Positions 1-8,392 of a stretch of 17,658 nucleotides of DNA are shown here, one piece after another. The notes beneath the pieces were generated by a model. The model did not search any database and had not been told where the DNA came from. It saw only the letters and a program-made list of their open reading frames with translations. This stretch comes from Nibrella saemangeumensis (GTDB taxonomy: Bacteria > Bacteroidota > Bacteroidia > Cytophagales > Spirosomataceae): contig NZ_BAABHD010000008.1 in the NCBI RefSeq assembly GCF_039541915.1, positions 1 through 17,658 on the forward strand. Reading direction: 5' to 3'. Each line of letters starts with the position of its first letter. Within the stretch, counting starts at the first letter, position 1. A program made the translations under genes and the position numbers.

Positions 1-46
1 CCGATGGTACTGCCTTCACCGGTGGGAGAGTAGGTAGCTGCCACCT
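1..46 (+). rRNA. rrf: 5S ribosomal RNA, 3' end only
   Basis: The first bases carry the conserved 3' part of bacterial 5S rRNA: the CCGATGGTACTGCC stretch, then GTGGGAGAGTAGGT and a closing GCCACCT that would pair with the molecule's 5' end, which lies outside the window. The exact 3' base is uncertain by a few positions. A strong terminator follows at 61, as expected at the end of an rRNA operon. Only the last third or so of the gene is present. Confidence 0.9.
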
Positions 47-60
47 CATCTATTTACAAC

Positions 61-97
61 CAAGAGCCGATCCTCACCGATCGGCTCTTGCTGTTTT
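61..97 (+). terminator. rRNA operon intrinsic terminator
   Basis: A perfect 12-bp stem (CAAGAGCCGATC at 61-72 with GATCGGCTCTTG at 79-90) encloses a 6-nt loop and is followed by CTGTTTT. Its position 14 bases after the 5S end makes it the terminator of the rRNA operon. The stem is symmetrical, but no convergent gene needs it. Confidence 0.9.
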
Positions 98-202
98 AGC
101 CGGTTTATACATTGTCATCTAGTAAACCTTCCTACCTTCTCTTTACTCCGTCACTCTTTTCGTCGTATTCGTCACTAAAATCCGGTTGTTCAGCTATTTT
201 AC

Positions 203-234
203 CTTGCTGAGGGTTGCATATCTGCTTTACTTTG
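203..234 (+). promoter_or_regulatory. Possible Bacteroidota-type promoter of the efflux operon
   Basis: CTTG at 203-206 and TTACTTTG at 227-234 are separated by 20 bases. This resembles the Bacteroidota consensus TTTG, 19-21 bases, TAnnTTTG, with one mismatch in each element. Transcription would start near 240, just upstream of the dyads at 261-290, so a bound repressor could block it. Short degenerate motifs like these occur by chance, so this is a weak call resting mainly on position. Confidence 0.3.
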
Positions 235-260
235 CTTCTGACTCGAGAGCGTAAATTTAA

Positions 261-290
261 TCTGGAAACCAGAAACTTTAGAAAAGTTTC
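261..290. promoter_or_regulatory. Candidate TetR operator (two adjacent dyads)
   Basis: Two perfect inverted repeats sit side by side, 33 bases upstream of the repressor start. The first is TCTGG-AAA-CCAGA (261-273). The second is GAAACTTT-AGA-AAAGTTTC (272-290), and they share two bases. TetR-family dimers usually bind dyads of this size next to their own gene. The position between the possible promoter and the start codon suggests autorepression of the whole four-gene operon. The dyads are seen directly; their role as the binding site is inferred. Confidence 0.55.
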
Positions 291-322
291 CTCGGTTCCT
301 TCATTAGTTTTTCCAATCGTTC

Positions 323-925
323 ATGAAAGAAAAGATACTTACGGAAGCTGAAGGCCTGTTCTGGAAGTATGGCGTGAAGTCGATAACCATGGACGATATT
401 GCCCGCCAGTTAGGAATCTCTAAAAAGACTATTTACCAGCATTTCGAAGATAAGGAGGATATCGTATTTCAGGTAGTCAAGGATAAGCTGGATCGGGACG
501 AGGAAGAGTTTCAGTGTCAATTCCGGGGGGCTGGTAATCCGGTTGAAGAAATTCTTAGAGTATCTGAATTGCTGCGGCAGCACGCAGTTACCGTTAATCC
601 AAGTATGGTGCTGGATGTGCAGCGTCATTATCCAAAGGCATGGGCAGTTTTTCTAAAGCATAAAGAACAATATATTCTGACTTCTATCCAGGATAACCTG
701 CGTCGGGGCGTTCAGGAAGGACTTTATCGCCCTGACATAGATATAGAAGTAATGGCTCGATTGCGCATCGAATCTGTTCAGTTGGGCTTTGACGAGCGGG
801 TTTTTCCTGGGTCAAGAGCCAATGTACTGGCTGTTCAGGAACAATTACTCCATCATTTTATCCGCGGTCTTTTAACGGAGAAAGGCTTCTCCGTATATAA
901 TCAATACAACCTGAATACATTATGA
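323..925 (+). CDS. TetR/AcrR-family transcriptional repressor of the RND efflux operon
   Basis: This 200-residue protein has the TetR layout. An N-terminal helix-turn-helix lies at about residues 18-48 (ITMDDIARQLGISKKTIYQHF, with the typical TIYQHF recognition-helix end and a following DKEDI). A helical ligand-binding and dimerisation domain of normal length follows. Such proteins bind operator DNA as dimers and release it when a small molecule enters the C-terminal pocket. It is the first gene of an operon with an outer-membrane channel, adaptor and RND pump, and its stop overlaps the next start in an ATGA. It is therefore very likely the local repressor of that pump. The ATG at 323 sits shortly after two dyads (261-290) that are good operator candidates. 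The inducer cannot be read from the sequence. Confidence 0.92.
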   Translation: MKEKILTEAEGLFWKYGVKSITMDDIARQLGISKKTIYQHFEDKEDIVFQVVKDKLDRDEEEFQCQFRGAGNPVEEILRVSELLRQHAVTVNPSMVLDVQRHYPKAWAVFLKHKEQYILTSIQDNLRRGVQEGLYRPDIDIEVMARLRIESVQLGFDERVFPGSRANVLAVQEQLLHHFIRGLLTEKGFSVYNQYNLNTL

Positions 926-2295
926 AGTACCTATCCAAACAACTCTGTACCATTATCGGGTTCTCCCTAGGCCTTCTTGGTTTTACTCCAGCGATGGCCC
1001 AGACGCCCCAAAATTTCTCTCTGTCGGAAGCTATCCGCTATGCCGTTGAGCACAATGTAAATGCAACGAATACTCAACTCGACGCTCAAAGTGCCGAAGC
1101 TCGTATTCGAGAGATCAAGGCAGTTTCGTTACCTCAGGTGAGCGTAAGTGGTATGTTCATGAATAACCTGGCTATTCAGACGGTATTCTTACCCCCTCAG
1201 TTTTTTCAGTTGCCAGAATCAGCCGGTCCGCAGCCGGTCCGGTTCGGCGTCGATTATACAGGTAACATCCAGGGATCGGTAAATCAGCTTTTGTTTGATG
1301 CTTCCTATCGCATCGGCCTGAAAGCTGCTGATGTGTATCGGGAACTGGCCCAGAAAAATACGACCGCTTCCAAGGTTACCATTGCCGAGCAGGTCGCTAA
1401 GGCTTACTATGGCGTGCTGGTTAGTCAGGAACGAATGAAACTGCTCGATTTTAATATTGGCCGTCTGGATACGCTGCTGCGGGAGACCCGCGCATTGAAC
1501 CAGCAAGGCTTTGTCGAAAAGATTGATGTGAGTCGTCTGGAAGTCCAATCGAACAACCTGAAGACAGAAAAGCAGAAGGTCCAGAATCTGGTAGGGCTGA
1601 GTTATTATCTGCTGAAGTTTCAGATGGGGCTCGGTATCAATGACCCAATTTATCTGACCGACCAGATCCCGCAATTGAATTTAGACGAACTGGAGCGGAC
1701 CGTCAACAGCATTCCCGCGTCGTTCGACTACGCCAACCGAGTTGAGTTTTCGCAGTTGCAGTCGCAGTTGAAACTCGCTGATCTGGATATTCAGAATACG
1801 CAGAAGCAGTACTTCCCCCGCCTGTCGGCGTTCTTCAATTATGGATATAATAATGGCCGGAACAGCTTCGGTGATATGATTACAACGAAGTGGTTTGCTC
1901 TATCATCCGTAGGTTTAAACCTGTCGGCGCCCATCTTTGATGGCTTTGCTAAGCGTTATCGGATTCAACAACAGCGAATTACTCTGCAGAAAGCGCAGAA
2001 TAGTGGTGAACTACTGAAGAATTCCATTGACCTGCAGATCCGTCAGTCGCAGATAACCCTGCAGAACAATCTGCAAACCCTTCGCACGCAGCAGAGCAAC
2101 CTTGAACTAGCGCAGGAGATACTTCGCGTAACACGCATTAAATACAAAGAAGGTGTCGGCTCGAACATAGAGGTACTAAACGCCGAAACTTCTTCACGAG
2201 AAGCGCAGACAAACTACTACGCAGCGCTCCTTGATTTTATGCTGGCCAAAGTGGACTTGGACAAAGCTTTAGGCAAACTGTACACTGAGAATTAA
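922..2295 (+). CDS. TolC-family outer-membrane efflux channel
   Basis: This 457-residue protein opens with a signal peptide ending in AMA-Q at about residue 26. It then shows the TolC-family start FSLSEAIRYAVEHNVNATNTQLD, followed by the two-fold repeated long amphipathic helices of an outer-membrane factor. The second repeat includes the characteristic APIFDGFAKRYRIQQQRITLQKAQ and IKYKEGVGSNIEVLNAETSSREAQTNYY segments near the C-terminus. Length is normal for the family. It would form a trimeric tunnel through the outer membrane and periplasm that docks to the adaptor encoded next. The start codon overlaps the tetR stop by 4 bp, which indicates translational coupling and makes this start secure. 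Confidence 0.94.
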   Translation: MKYLSKQLCTIIGFSLGLLGFTPAMAQTPQNFSLSEAIRYAVEHNVNATNTQLDAQSAEARIREIKAVSLPQVSVSGMFMNNLAIQTVFLPPQFFQLPESAGPQPVRFGVDYTGNIQGSVNQLLFDASYRIGLKAADVYRELAQKNTTASKVTIAEQVAKAYYGVLVSQERMKLLDFNIGRLDTLLRETRALNQQGFVEKIDVSRLEVQSNNLKTEKQKVQNLVGLSYYLLKFQMGLGINDPIYLTDQIPQLNLDELERTVNSIPASFDYANRVEFSQLQSQLKLADLDIQNTQKQYFPRLSAFFNYGYNNGRNSFGDMITTKWFALSSVGLNLSAPIFDGFAKRYRIQQQRITLQKAQNSGELLKNSIDLQIRQSQITLQNNLQTLRTQQSNLELAQEILRVTRIKYKEGVGSNIEVLNAETSSREAQTNYYAALLDFMLAKVDLDKALGKLYTEN

Positions 2296-2337
2296 CCGAA
2301 ACCGAATACAACCTGACTCTTTGATACAAGACGGACA

Positions 2338-3468
2338 ATGAAAGCATATTACGCATTAGCACTTACCACAAGCTTACTATTGGCATGTTCTGCCGAAAAG
2401 AAATCTGACCTTGACACCAAGAAGGCTGAATTGGCAGACCTGAAAAAACAACAGGCTGAGCTTAGTACGAAAATCCGGACGCTGGAGACGGAGTTGACAA
2501 AGCTGGACCCTAAACGGGCTGAGCAGGTTCGCGTGAAAGATGTGGTTGTTTCGCCGGTAGCGGCAACTACGTTCCGCCATTATGTTGAATTACAAGGTAC
2601 GATTGACGCCAAAAATAACGTACAGGTATCGCCTAAAGCGGGTGGCGCAATCACTGCCCTGTACGTAAAAGAAGGCGATGCTGTGCGGGCAGGTTCTGTG
2701 ATTGCCCGTCTGGACGATGCGGTTCTTCGGGATAATGCCGAACAGTTGAAAACGCAATTAGCTTTAGCGACTACGGTTTATGAAAAGCAGGCTAATCTCT
2801 GGAAACAGCAGATTGGTACGGAAATACAGTACCTCCAGGCGAAGACCAATAAGGAAGCGCTGGAGCGGCAACTGGCTACGCTGTCTACCCAACGGTCGCA
2901 GTTTACGGTTACGTCACCAATTGGTGGAGTTGTGGATAAAGTAAACGTAAAAATCGGCGATATGGCTATGCCCGGAATGGGTATGGTACGGGTTGTTAAT
3001 CTGGGCCAGCTTAAAGTTGTCGCTAAAGTAGCCGACTCCTATGTGGGCAGTGTGCGGAAAGGCGATGCGGTTATTGTACGTTTCCCGGATGTTAACCGGG
3101 AGTTGAATACCCGCATCAATTTTGTATCGACCACGGTAGACCCCCTCAGCCGAACTTTTATTATTGAGGCTCCGCTGCCGGCTGATAACAGCCTAAAGCC
3201 GAATATGCTGGCACAGGTGAAGATCAATGATGAGGCCAAACCGAACGCGGTAGTGATCAATCAGAATCTGATTCAGAGTACGGAAAACGGTCAGCTAGTA
3301 TACGTGGCCGTCAATGAAGGCGGAAAGAAGGTGGCAAAGGCGCGTCCGGTAAAAACCGGCATGAGTTACGGTGGACAGATTGAGATTACGGAGGGCCTCA
3401 GCGCAGGTGACCAGCTTATTACACAAGGGTATCAGGAACTGGCAGACGGACAACCAATCAATTTTTAA
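2338..3468 (+). CDS. RND efflux periplasmic adaptor (membrane-fusion protein), lipoprotein
   Basis: This 376-residue adaptor begins with a lipoprotein signal ending LLLAC, so Cys17 is the likely lipidated residue and anchors the protein to the inner membrane. Residues about 24-57 are a charged heptad-like coiled coil (KKAELADLKKQQAELSTKIRTLETEL), which is additional to the usual hairpin. Then come the two halves of the lipoyl/barrel-sandwich domain (about 80-115, GGAITALYVKEGDAVRAGSVIARLD, and 182-215, SPIGGVVDKVNVKIGDMAMPG). These flank an alpha-hairpin (about 118-170). A beta-barrel and membrane-proximal domain follow, ending with GLSAGDQLITQGYQELADGQPI. It bridges the TolC-like channel and the RND pump. 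It lies 42 bases after the channel gene, with no terminator between. Confidence 0.93.
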   Translation: MKAYYALALTTSLLLACSAEKKSDLDTKKAELADLKKQQAELSTKIRTLETELTKLDPKRAEQVRVKDVVVSPVAATTFRHYVELQGTIDAKNNVQVSPKAGGAITALYVKEGDAVRAGSVIARLDDAVLRDNAEQLKTQLALATTVYEKQANLWKQQIGTEIQYLQAKTNKEALERQLATLSTQRSQFTVTSPIGGVVDKVNVKIGDMAMPGMGMVRVVNLGQLKVVAKVADSYVGSVRKGDAVIVRFPDVNRELNTRINFVSTTVDPLSRTFIIEAPLPADNSLKPNMLAQVKINDEAKPNAVVINQNLIQSTENGQLVYVAVNEGGKKVAKARPVKTGMSYGGQIEITEGLSAGDQLITQGYQELADGQPINF

Positions 3469-3471
3469 TCA

Positions 3472-3559
3472 TTTGAGGTTTTAGTTTGACGTTTCAATTT
3501 GGCCAAAACCAAACCTCAAACCTCGAACTACAGACCTCAAACGTCAAACTAAATCTCTT
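3472..3559. repeat. Heptamer-periodic inverted repeat between adaptor and pump genes
   Basis: Bases 3480-3494 (TTTAGTTTGACGTTT) pair perfectly over 15 bp with 3539-3553. Outer GAG/CTC bases extend the stem past one bulge, and the loop is about 44 nt. The right half reads as seven consecutive 7-mers from 3511 to 3559: AAACCTC, AAACCTC, GAACTAC, AGACCTC, AAACGTC, AAACTAA, ATCTCTT. The last ends exactly at the pump start codon. The left half carries the complementary TTTGAGG / TTTGACG / TTTCAAT units. There is no U-tract after the stem, so it is not an ordinary terminator. In the operon mRNA it would put the pump start next to a long hairpin, so an effect on pump expression is possible but unproven. 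Confidence 0.7.
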
Positions 3560-6500
3560 ATGAAGTTTGAACAATACAAAACGCTCAGCTTTACCAACTG
3601 GTGCGTAGAGAACCGGACCGCGATATACATCTTCACCTTCATTATTACGTTGTTCGGCCTGGTCATTTACAATAACCTGCCCAAAGAGCAATTTCCCGAC
3701 ATCAAGGTTCCGCAGGTTTATGTACAGACCATCTATGCCGGAACGGCTCCTGCTGATATTGAAAACACCATTAACAAGCCTATCGAGAAACAGATCAAGT
3801 CAATCTCGGGTGTGAAGCGGGTGAAGTCGAATGCTCTTCAGGATGTATCCGTAATTCTGGTTGAATTTAACCCTGATGTGAACTCAGAGGATGCGCTTCA
3901 GAAGGTACGCGATGCCGTCGATAAGGCCAAGCAGGATCTACCTAAAGAAAGTGACCTGACGTCGGGCCCGACCGCCCAAAGCGTTGAGTTTTCGGAGTTC
4001 CCGATTATGAACATTAACATGGCGGGTAACTTTTCGCTGAAGCAGTTAAAAGAATACGCCGAGGATTTGCAGGATGCCGTTGAAGCAATGCCCGAAATCA
4101 GTCGGGTAGACATTGTCGGGGCGCTAACGCGTGAGATTCAAATTAACGTGGATCTGCCCAGAATGCAATCAGCTGGTCTGACTTTCGGCGATATTATGAT
4201 GGCCGTTCAGGGTGAAAACGTAAATGCGTCGGGAGGTGAACTGCCGATTGATGGCGTTCGCCGAACGTTGCGGATAAAAGGCGAGTTCACCGAAGTGGCG
4301 CAGATGGAAAATCTTCAGATCCGTACCGCTACCGGCGCCACGGTACGGTTGGGTGATGTCGCACAGGTTATTGACAGCTTTGAAGAGCAGCAGGATTATG
4401 CCCGTCTGGATAATAAATCGGTGGTAACGCTGAACGTGATCAAGCGGTCAGGCGCTAACCTGATTTCGGCGGCCGATAACATTGAAAAAACGATTGAGCA
4501 ATTCAAGCAGGACCGCTTCCCGCAGGGCCTTGACGTAAAAATTACGGCTGATCAGTCGGAGCGTACCCGCAGTGATCTGCATGACCTGGTGAACACGGTC
4601 GTGCTGGGCTTTATTTTCGTAGTGCTCATCCTGATGTTCTTCATGGGGGTGCGCGATGCTATTTTTGTGGGGCTCTCGGTACCCTTGTCGGCGCTGGTTG
4701 CTTTCGTGTGTATGCCGGTAGTAGGGCCAATTGTTGGTACTACGTTTACCCTGAATACCATTGTGCTTTTTGCCTTCCTGCTGGGCCTGGGTATTGTGGT
4801 AGACGATGCCATTGTGGTTATTGAAAACACGCACCGGCTGTTTAATCAGCACAAAGACTGGGACATCAAAAAGGCCGTAAAAGCGGCTGCCGGCGAGGTC
4901 TTCATCCCGGTATTGTCGGGTACGCTAACGACCATTGCGCCGTTCTTTCCCCTGCTGTTCTGGCCGGGTATTGTGGGTGAGTTCATGAAGTTTCTGCCGC
5001 TGACCCTGATTCTGACCTTGTTTGCTTCGCTGTTTGTGGCTTATGTGATGAACCCGGTATTCGCCGTAACGTTTATGAAGCGCCATGATGAGGAGCACCA
5101 TGAGGAGAAAGATACCAGCTTCAAAAGCATTCAGCGGCCGCTGATCATCATGGCGGCTCTGGCAGGTGTGGGATATATCATAGACCGGGGTATTGGTAAC
5201 CTGTTTGTTTTCTTTATCCTGCTGTACACCTTCAATCATTATATCCTGACGCCACGCATTATTGTACCGTTTCAGGAGGGATTGTTACCGAAACTAAAGG
5301 ATGGCTACCGCAGCCTGATTTCCTGGATCCTGGTAGGCTGGCGACCGGTGGGGGCTATCGCTTCAATGTTCGTTCTCCTCATCGTGACGTTTGTTCTGAT
5401 GGGTATTGTGCAGCCGAAGGTAATCTTCTTCCCGAGTGGTGATCCCGATTACGTATATGTTTATAACGTAATGCCGGTAGGTACAGATGCCCATGTAACC
5501 GACTCGGTTACCAAGGTGATCGAAAAGCGGGTGTTCAAGGTGCTGGACGACAATAAAGCCATGAACATCGTCAACTCTGTTATTTCAAACGTTGGTAAAA
5601 ACGCCGGTGATCCCTTTAACCCTGACCGGTCGGCAACTCCGCATAAGTCAAAAGTGACCGTTGCCTTTGTGAAGAACGAACTTCGGGGCGGTGTATCGAC
5701 TGAAGACATCCTGAATAAAGTGCGGGCGTCGATGCAAGGCATTCCCGGTACGGAAATCTCGGTTGAACGCGAACGTAATGGTCCGCCAACGGGTAAGCCG
5801 ATTTCTATTGAAATTGCAGGGGATGAGTTCGCCACGCTGATGAAGCTGGAAAAAGATGTTCGGCAGCGGATTTCGCAGGCGGGTATTGAAGGAATCGATC
5901 AATTAAAGTCTGACCTGATCACCAACAAGCCCGAAATCATCATCAACGTCAACCGAGACAAAGCACAGCGGGAAGGTATCTCGTCGGGGCAGATAGCGCA
6001 GGCCGTTCGGACCGCCTTATTTGGTCTGGAAATCTCGAAGTTCCGGGACGAAAAGGATGAGTATCCGATCATGGTTCGTCTGAAAAAAGACGACCGCAGC
6101 CAGATTGAACGTCTGCTGAGTATGAACGTTGTGTACCGGGACATGAACGCCGGTGGTATGCTGCGTCAGGTACCGTTGACCTCGGTTGCTGATGTTCAAT
6201 ACTCGACGACATTTAGCCAGATCAACCGCAAGAACCAGGAGCGGATCATTACGTTGAGTTCCGACATTGTGCCCGGCTACAATGCCAATGAGATTGTGGC
6301 GCAAATTCAGGCGTTGGTAAACCAGATGGAAGTGCCGAACGGCTACAAGGTTAGAATGGGTGGTGAACAGGAAGATCAGCAGGAGTCGATGGAATTTTTA
6401 GGAATGGCGTTCCTGATGGCGCTGTTGTTGATTTATCTGATCCTGGCCACACAGTTTAACTCGGTGGTGAAGCCGATTATTATCTTCGTCACTATTGTCC

Positions 6501-6994
6501 TGTCGCTGGTCGGCGTGTTACTGGGCTTTATGCTCTTCGGCAAAACTTTCTCGGTCATTATGTCTGGGGTGGGTATTATTGCCCTGGCCGGTATTGTGGT
6601 AAAGAACGGAATCCTGCTGATAGAATTCATTGATGAACTTCGTGGCCGGGGTATGCCGCTCCGTGAAGCTATTATTGAAGGGGGGGCTATTCGTTTGACT
6701 CCGGTATTGTTGACGGCCTCAGCCGCCGTATTGGGTCTGGTTCCGCTGGCGACTGGTCTGACAATCGACTTTGTGGGCTTGTTCCGCAGCTTTGACCCTC
6801 ACATCGTTATTGGTGGAGACAGCGCTGTGTTCTGGAACATTCTGGCCTGGACCATCATCTTCGGTCTGACCTTCTCGACCGTGCTGACACTCGTGATCGT
6901 ACCCTGTATGTACTGGATCAACGAGCGTATCCGGGATCGGTTCCGTAAGAAGCCGGCTGGGGAGCCCGCCAAGGAACCGGAGTATGTGAGTTAA
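3560..6994 (+). CDS. RND-family efflux pump, inner-membrane permease (AcrB/HAE1-like)
   Basis: This 1144-residue protein follows the RND plan: TM1 near residues 20-38, a first periplasmic loop (pore and docking domains), TM2-TM6, a second large loop, then TM7-TM12. The proton-relay residues are present. Asp415-Asp416 lie in GLGIVVDDAIVVIEN (TM4), and Lys1015 lies in GIVVKNGILLIEFID (TM10). These match the Asp pair and Lys of AcrB-type drug/H+ antiporters rather than metal pumps. Family members are usually about 1030-1050 residues. The excess is mostly at about 508-590, where a His/Glu-rich stretch (RHDEEHHEEKD) and two extra hydrophobic segments lie between TM6 and TM7. It assembles as a trimer with the adaptor and TolC-like channel encoded upstream. 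The substrate is unknown. It ends the operon. Confidence 0.94.
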   Translation: MKFEQYKTLSFTNWCVENRTAIYIFTFIITLFGLVIYNNLPKEQFPDIKVPQVYVQTIYAGTAPADIENTINKPIEKQIKSISGVKRVKSNALQDVSVILVEFNPDVNSEDALQKVRDAVDKAKQDLPKESDLTSGPTAQSVEFSEFPIMNINMAGNFSLKQLKEYAEDLQDAVEAMPEISRVDIVGALTREIQINVDLPRMQSAGLTFGDIMMAVQGENVNASGGELPIDGVRRTLRIKGEFTEVAQMENLQIRTATGATVRLGDVAQVIDSFEEQQDYARLDNKSVVTLNVIKRSGANLISAADNIEKTIEQFKQDRFPQGLDVKITADQSERTRSDLHDLVNTVVLGFIFVVLILMFFMGVRDAIFVGLSVPLSALVAFVCMPVVGPIVGTTFTLNTIVLFAFLLGLGIVVDDAIVVIENTHRLFNQHKDWDIKKAVKAAAGEVFIPVLSGTLTTIAPFFPLLFWPGIVGEFMKFLPLTLILTLFASLFVAYVMNPVFAVTFMKRHDEEHHEEKDTSFKSIQRPLIIMAALAGVGYIIDRGIGNLFVFFILLYTFNHYILTPRIIVPFQEGLLPKLKDGYRSLISWILVGWRPVGAIASMFVLLIVTFVLMGIVQPKVIFFPSGDPDYVYVYNVMPVGTDAHVTDSVTKVIEKRVFKVLDDNKAMNIVNSVISNVGKNAGDPFNPDRSATPHKSKVTVAFVKNELRGGVSTEDILNKVRASMQGIPGTEISVERERNGPPTGKPISIEIAGDEFATLMKLEKDVRQRISQAGIEGIDQLKSDLITNKPEIIINVNRDKAQREGISSGQIAQAVRTALFGLEISKFRDEKDEYPIMVRLKKDDRSQIERLLSMNVVYRDMNAGGMLRQVPLTSVADVQYSTTFSQINRKNQERIITLSSDIVPGYNANEIVAQIQALVNQMEVPNGYKVRMGGEQEDQQESMEFLGMAFLMALLLIYLILATQFNSVVKPIIIFVTIVLSLVGVLLGFMLFGKTFSVIMSGVGIIALAGIVVKNGILLIEFIDELRGRGMPLREAIIEGGAIRLTPVLLTASAAVLGLVPLATGLTIDFVGLFRSFDPHIVIGGDSAVFWNILAWTIIFGLTFSTVLTLVIVPCMYWINERIRDRFRKKPAGEPAKEPEYVS

Positions 6995-7017
6995 TCCTCA
7001 AAACGTAGTAAAACCTA

Positions 7018-7069
7018 AACCCACTGCAACTGGTTATGCTCAAGGGCTCTTTTGCAGTGGGTTCTTATT
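7018..7069 (+). terminator. Intrinsic terminator of the efflux operon
   Basis: AACCCACTGCAA (7018-7029) pairs perfectly over 12 bp with TTGCAGTGGGTT (7052-7063). The loop is 22 nt and a short T-rich tail (CTTATTT) follows. The stem starts 24 bases after the pump stop codon. The tail is short, so some readthrough into the phosphoesterase gene at 7079 is likely. Confidence 0.72.
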
Positions 7070-7078
7070 TACTGGAAT

Positions 7079-8359
7079 ATGAACCGACTAGGTTTCTTTC
7101 TTCTTATTGCCACCGTCTTTCTGCTCATTGATATTTACGTTTACCAGGCTGTTCGGGTGGTCAGCCGGTCATTATCGGATAATGGCCAGCGAATAGTAAC
7201 TTTCATTTATTGGGGCATTACAGTAGTTTCACTCGTGACGTACATTGTCATGCAGTTAATACCGCCGGATAGTGTCGGGCGGGTAACCCGCAGCATGATT
7301 TGGGCCGCCATTCTGATCCCATACTTCTCGAAGTTTTTTGCGGTGCTGGTCCTGTTGCTCGACGATATCTTCCGCTTGCTCCGGTGGATTGTATCCCTGT
7401 TTTACCGCCCGGATGTTCGCGAAGCTGTGGACAATACAGCTCAGAAAGTAATTCCGGCGGCAAAGGCTATTCCCCGCTCGGAGTTCCTGATGAAAACGGC
7501 CCTGATTGCCGGCACCGTTCCGCTGGTAGGATTTACCTACGGTATTCTGTCGGGTGCGCACGATTACCGGATTCGGCGGGTAAAGCTGCCGTTGAAGAAT
7601 CTGCCGTCAGGCTTTGATGGAATGAAAATTGCTCAGATTTCAGACATTCACTCCGGTAGCTTTTTCAACAAAACAGCGGTTAAAGGCGGTGTTGAGATGC
7701 TGATGCGGGAGAAACCCGATGTGGCTTTCTTCACCGGTGACCTCGTGAATAATACGGCCGATGAGGTTAAAAACTACATTGACATATTCAATAAAGTTAA
7801 AGCACCACTGGGGGTATATTCTACCCTTGGTAACCATGACTACGGCAACTACTACCAATGGCCGAGCCTCCAGGCAAAACAGCAGAATCTGAACAACCTG
7901 ATAGCGGCTCATAAAGAAATGGGCTGGGATATTCTGCTGGACGAGAACCGTATTCTGTCAGCCGGTGGTGATAAAATTGCCGTCTTGGGTGTGCAGAACC
8001 TGGGTTTTGGGCCGGCGGCTCTCAAGCGGGGTAACCTGGCTAAAGCCTATCAGGGTACTAAGGATTATCCGGTCAAATTACTGCTCTCGCATGACCCGAC
8101 GCATTGGGATGCCGAGGTGCGGCCGCAGTATCCGGATATTGACGTGCAGTTTTCCGGACATACCCACGGTGCTCAGTTTGGGGTAGAGATTGCGGGCGTG
8201 CAGTGGAGTCCGTGCCAGTATTTTTACCGGCAGTGGGCGGGGCTGTATCAGGAGGGAGAGCAGCGTCTGTATGTAAACCGCGGCTACGGCTATATTGGGT
8301 ATCCCGGCCGGGTTGGCATTTTACCGGAAATTACCATATTTGAATTACAGAAAGCCTGA
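7079..8359 (+). CDS. Membrane-anchored metallophosphoesterase (YkuE/YaeI-like)
   Basis: The N-terminal 160 residues carry four hydrophobic segments (about 4-25, 38-61, 74-101, 134-157). The rest is a calcineurin-like phosphoesterase domain with all metal-binding motifs. These are DIH (Asp189, His191), GDLVNN (Asp221), GNHD (Asn252-His253-Asp254), SHDP (His338) and GHTHGAQ (His361, His363). Related proteins hydrolyse phosphoester or pyrophosphate bonds of lipid or sugar-phosphate substrates at the membrane, using two metal ions. The true substrate cannot be read here. The frame is open upstream to a TTG at 7052, but that codon is the first base triplet of the terminator's 3' arm, so the ATG at 7079 is the better start (426 residues). 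A short 33-base gap leads to the next gene, suggesting co-transcription. Confidence 0.88.
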   Translation: MNRLGFFLLIATVFLLIDIYVYQAVRVVSRSLSDNGQRIVTFIYWGITVVSLVTYIVMQLIPPDSVGRVTRSMIWAAILIPYFSKFFAVLVLLLDDIFRLLRWIVSLFYRPDVREAVDNTAQKVIPAAKAIPRSEFLMKTALIAGTVPLVGFTYGILSGAHDYRIRRVKLPLKNLPSGFDGMKIAQISDIHSGSFFNKTAVKGGVEMLMREKPDVAFFTGDLVNNTADEVKNYIDIFNKVKAPLGVYSTLGNHDYGNYYQWPSLQAKQQNLNNLIAAHKEMGWDILLDENRILSAGGDKIAVLGVQNLGFGPAALKRGNLAKAYQGTKDYPVKLLLSHDPTHWDAEVRPQYPDIDVQFSGHTHGAQFGVEIAGVQWSPCQYFYRQWAGLYQEGEQRLYVNRGYGYIGYPGRVGILPEITIFELQKA

Positions 8360-8392
8360 TTAACAGTTTAACCCAATTTATCACTCATCACC

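Noticed and set aside
3472..3559. Insertion-sequence remnant or MITE between adaptor and pump
   Set aside because: There is an inverted repeat but no visible target-site duplication or transposase trace. The 7-base periodicity explains the structure better.
4448..5239. Long antisense open frames inside the RND pump gene
   Set aside because: They are shadows of a strongly conserved pump sequence. The products are low-complexity and match no family I recognise.
7300..7617. 105-codon open frame inside the phosphoesterase gene on the same strand
   Set aside because: It overlaps the membrane-segment coding region of a well-supported gene, and its product has no domain or plausible start signal.
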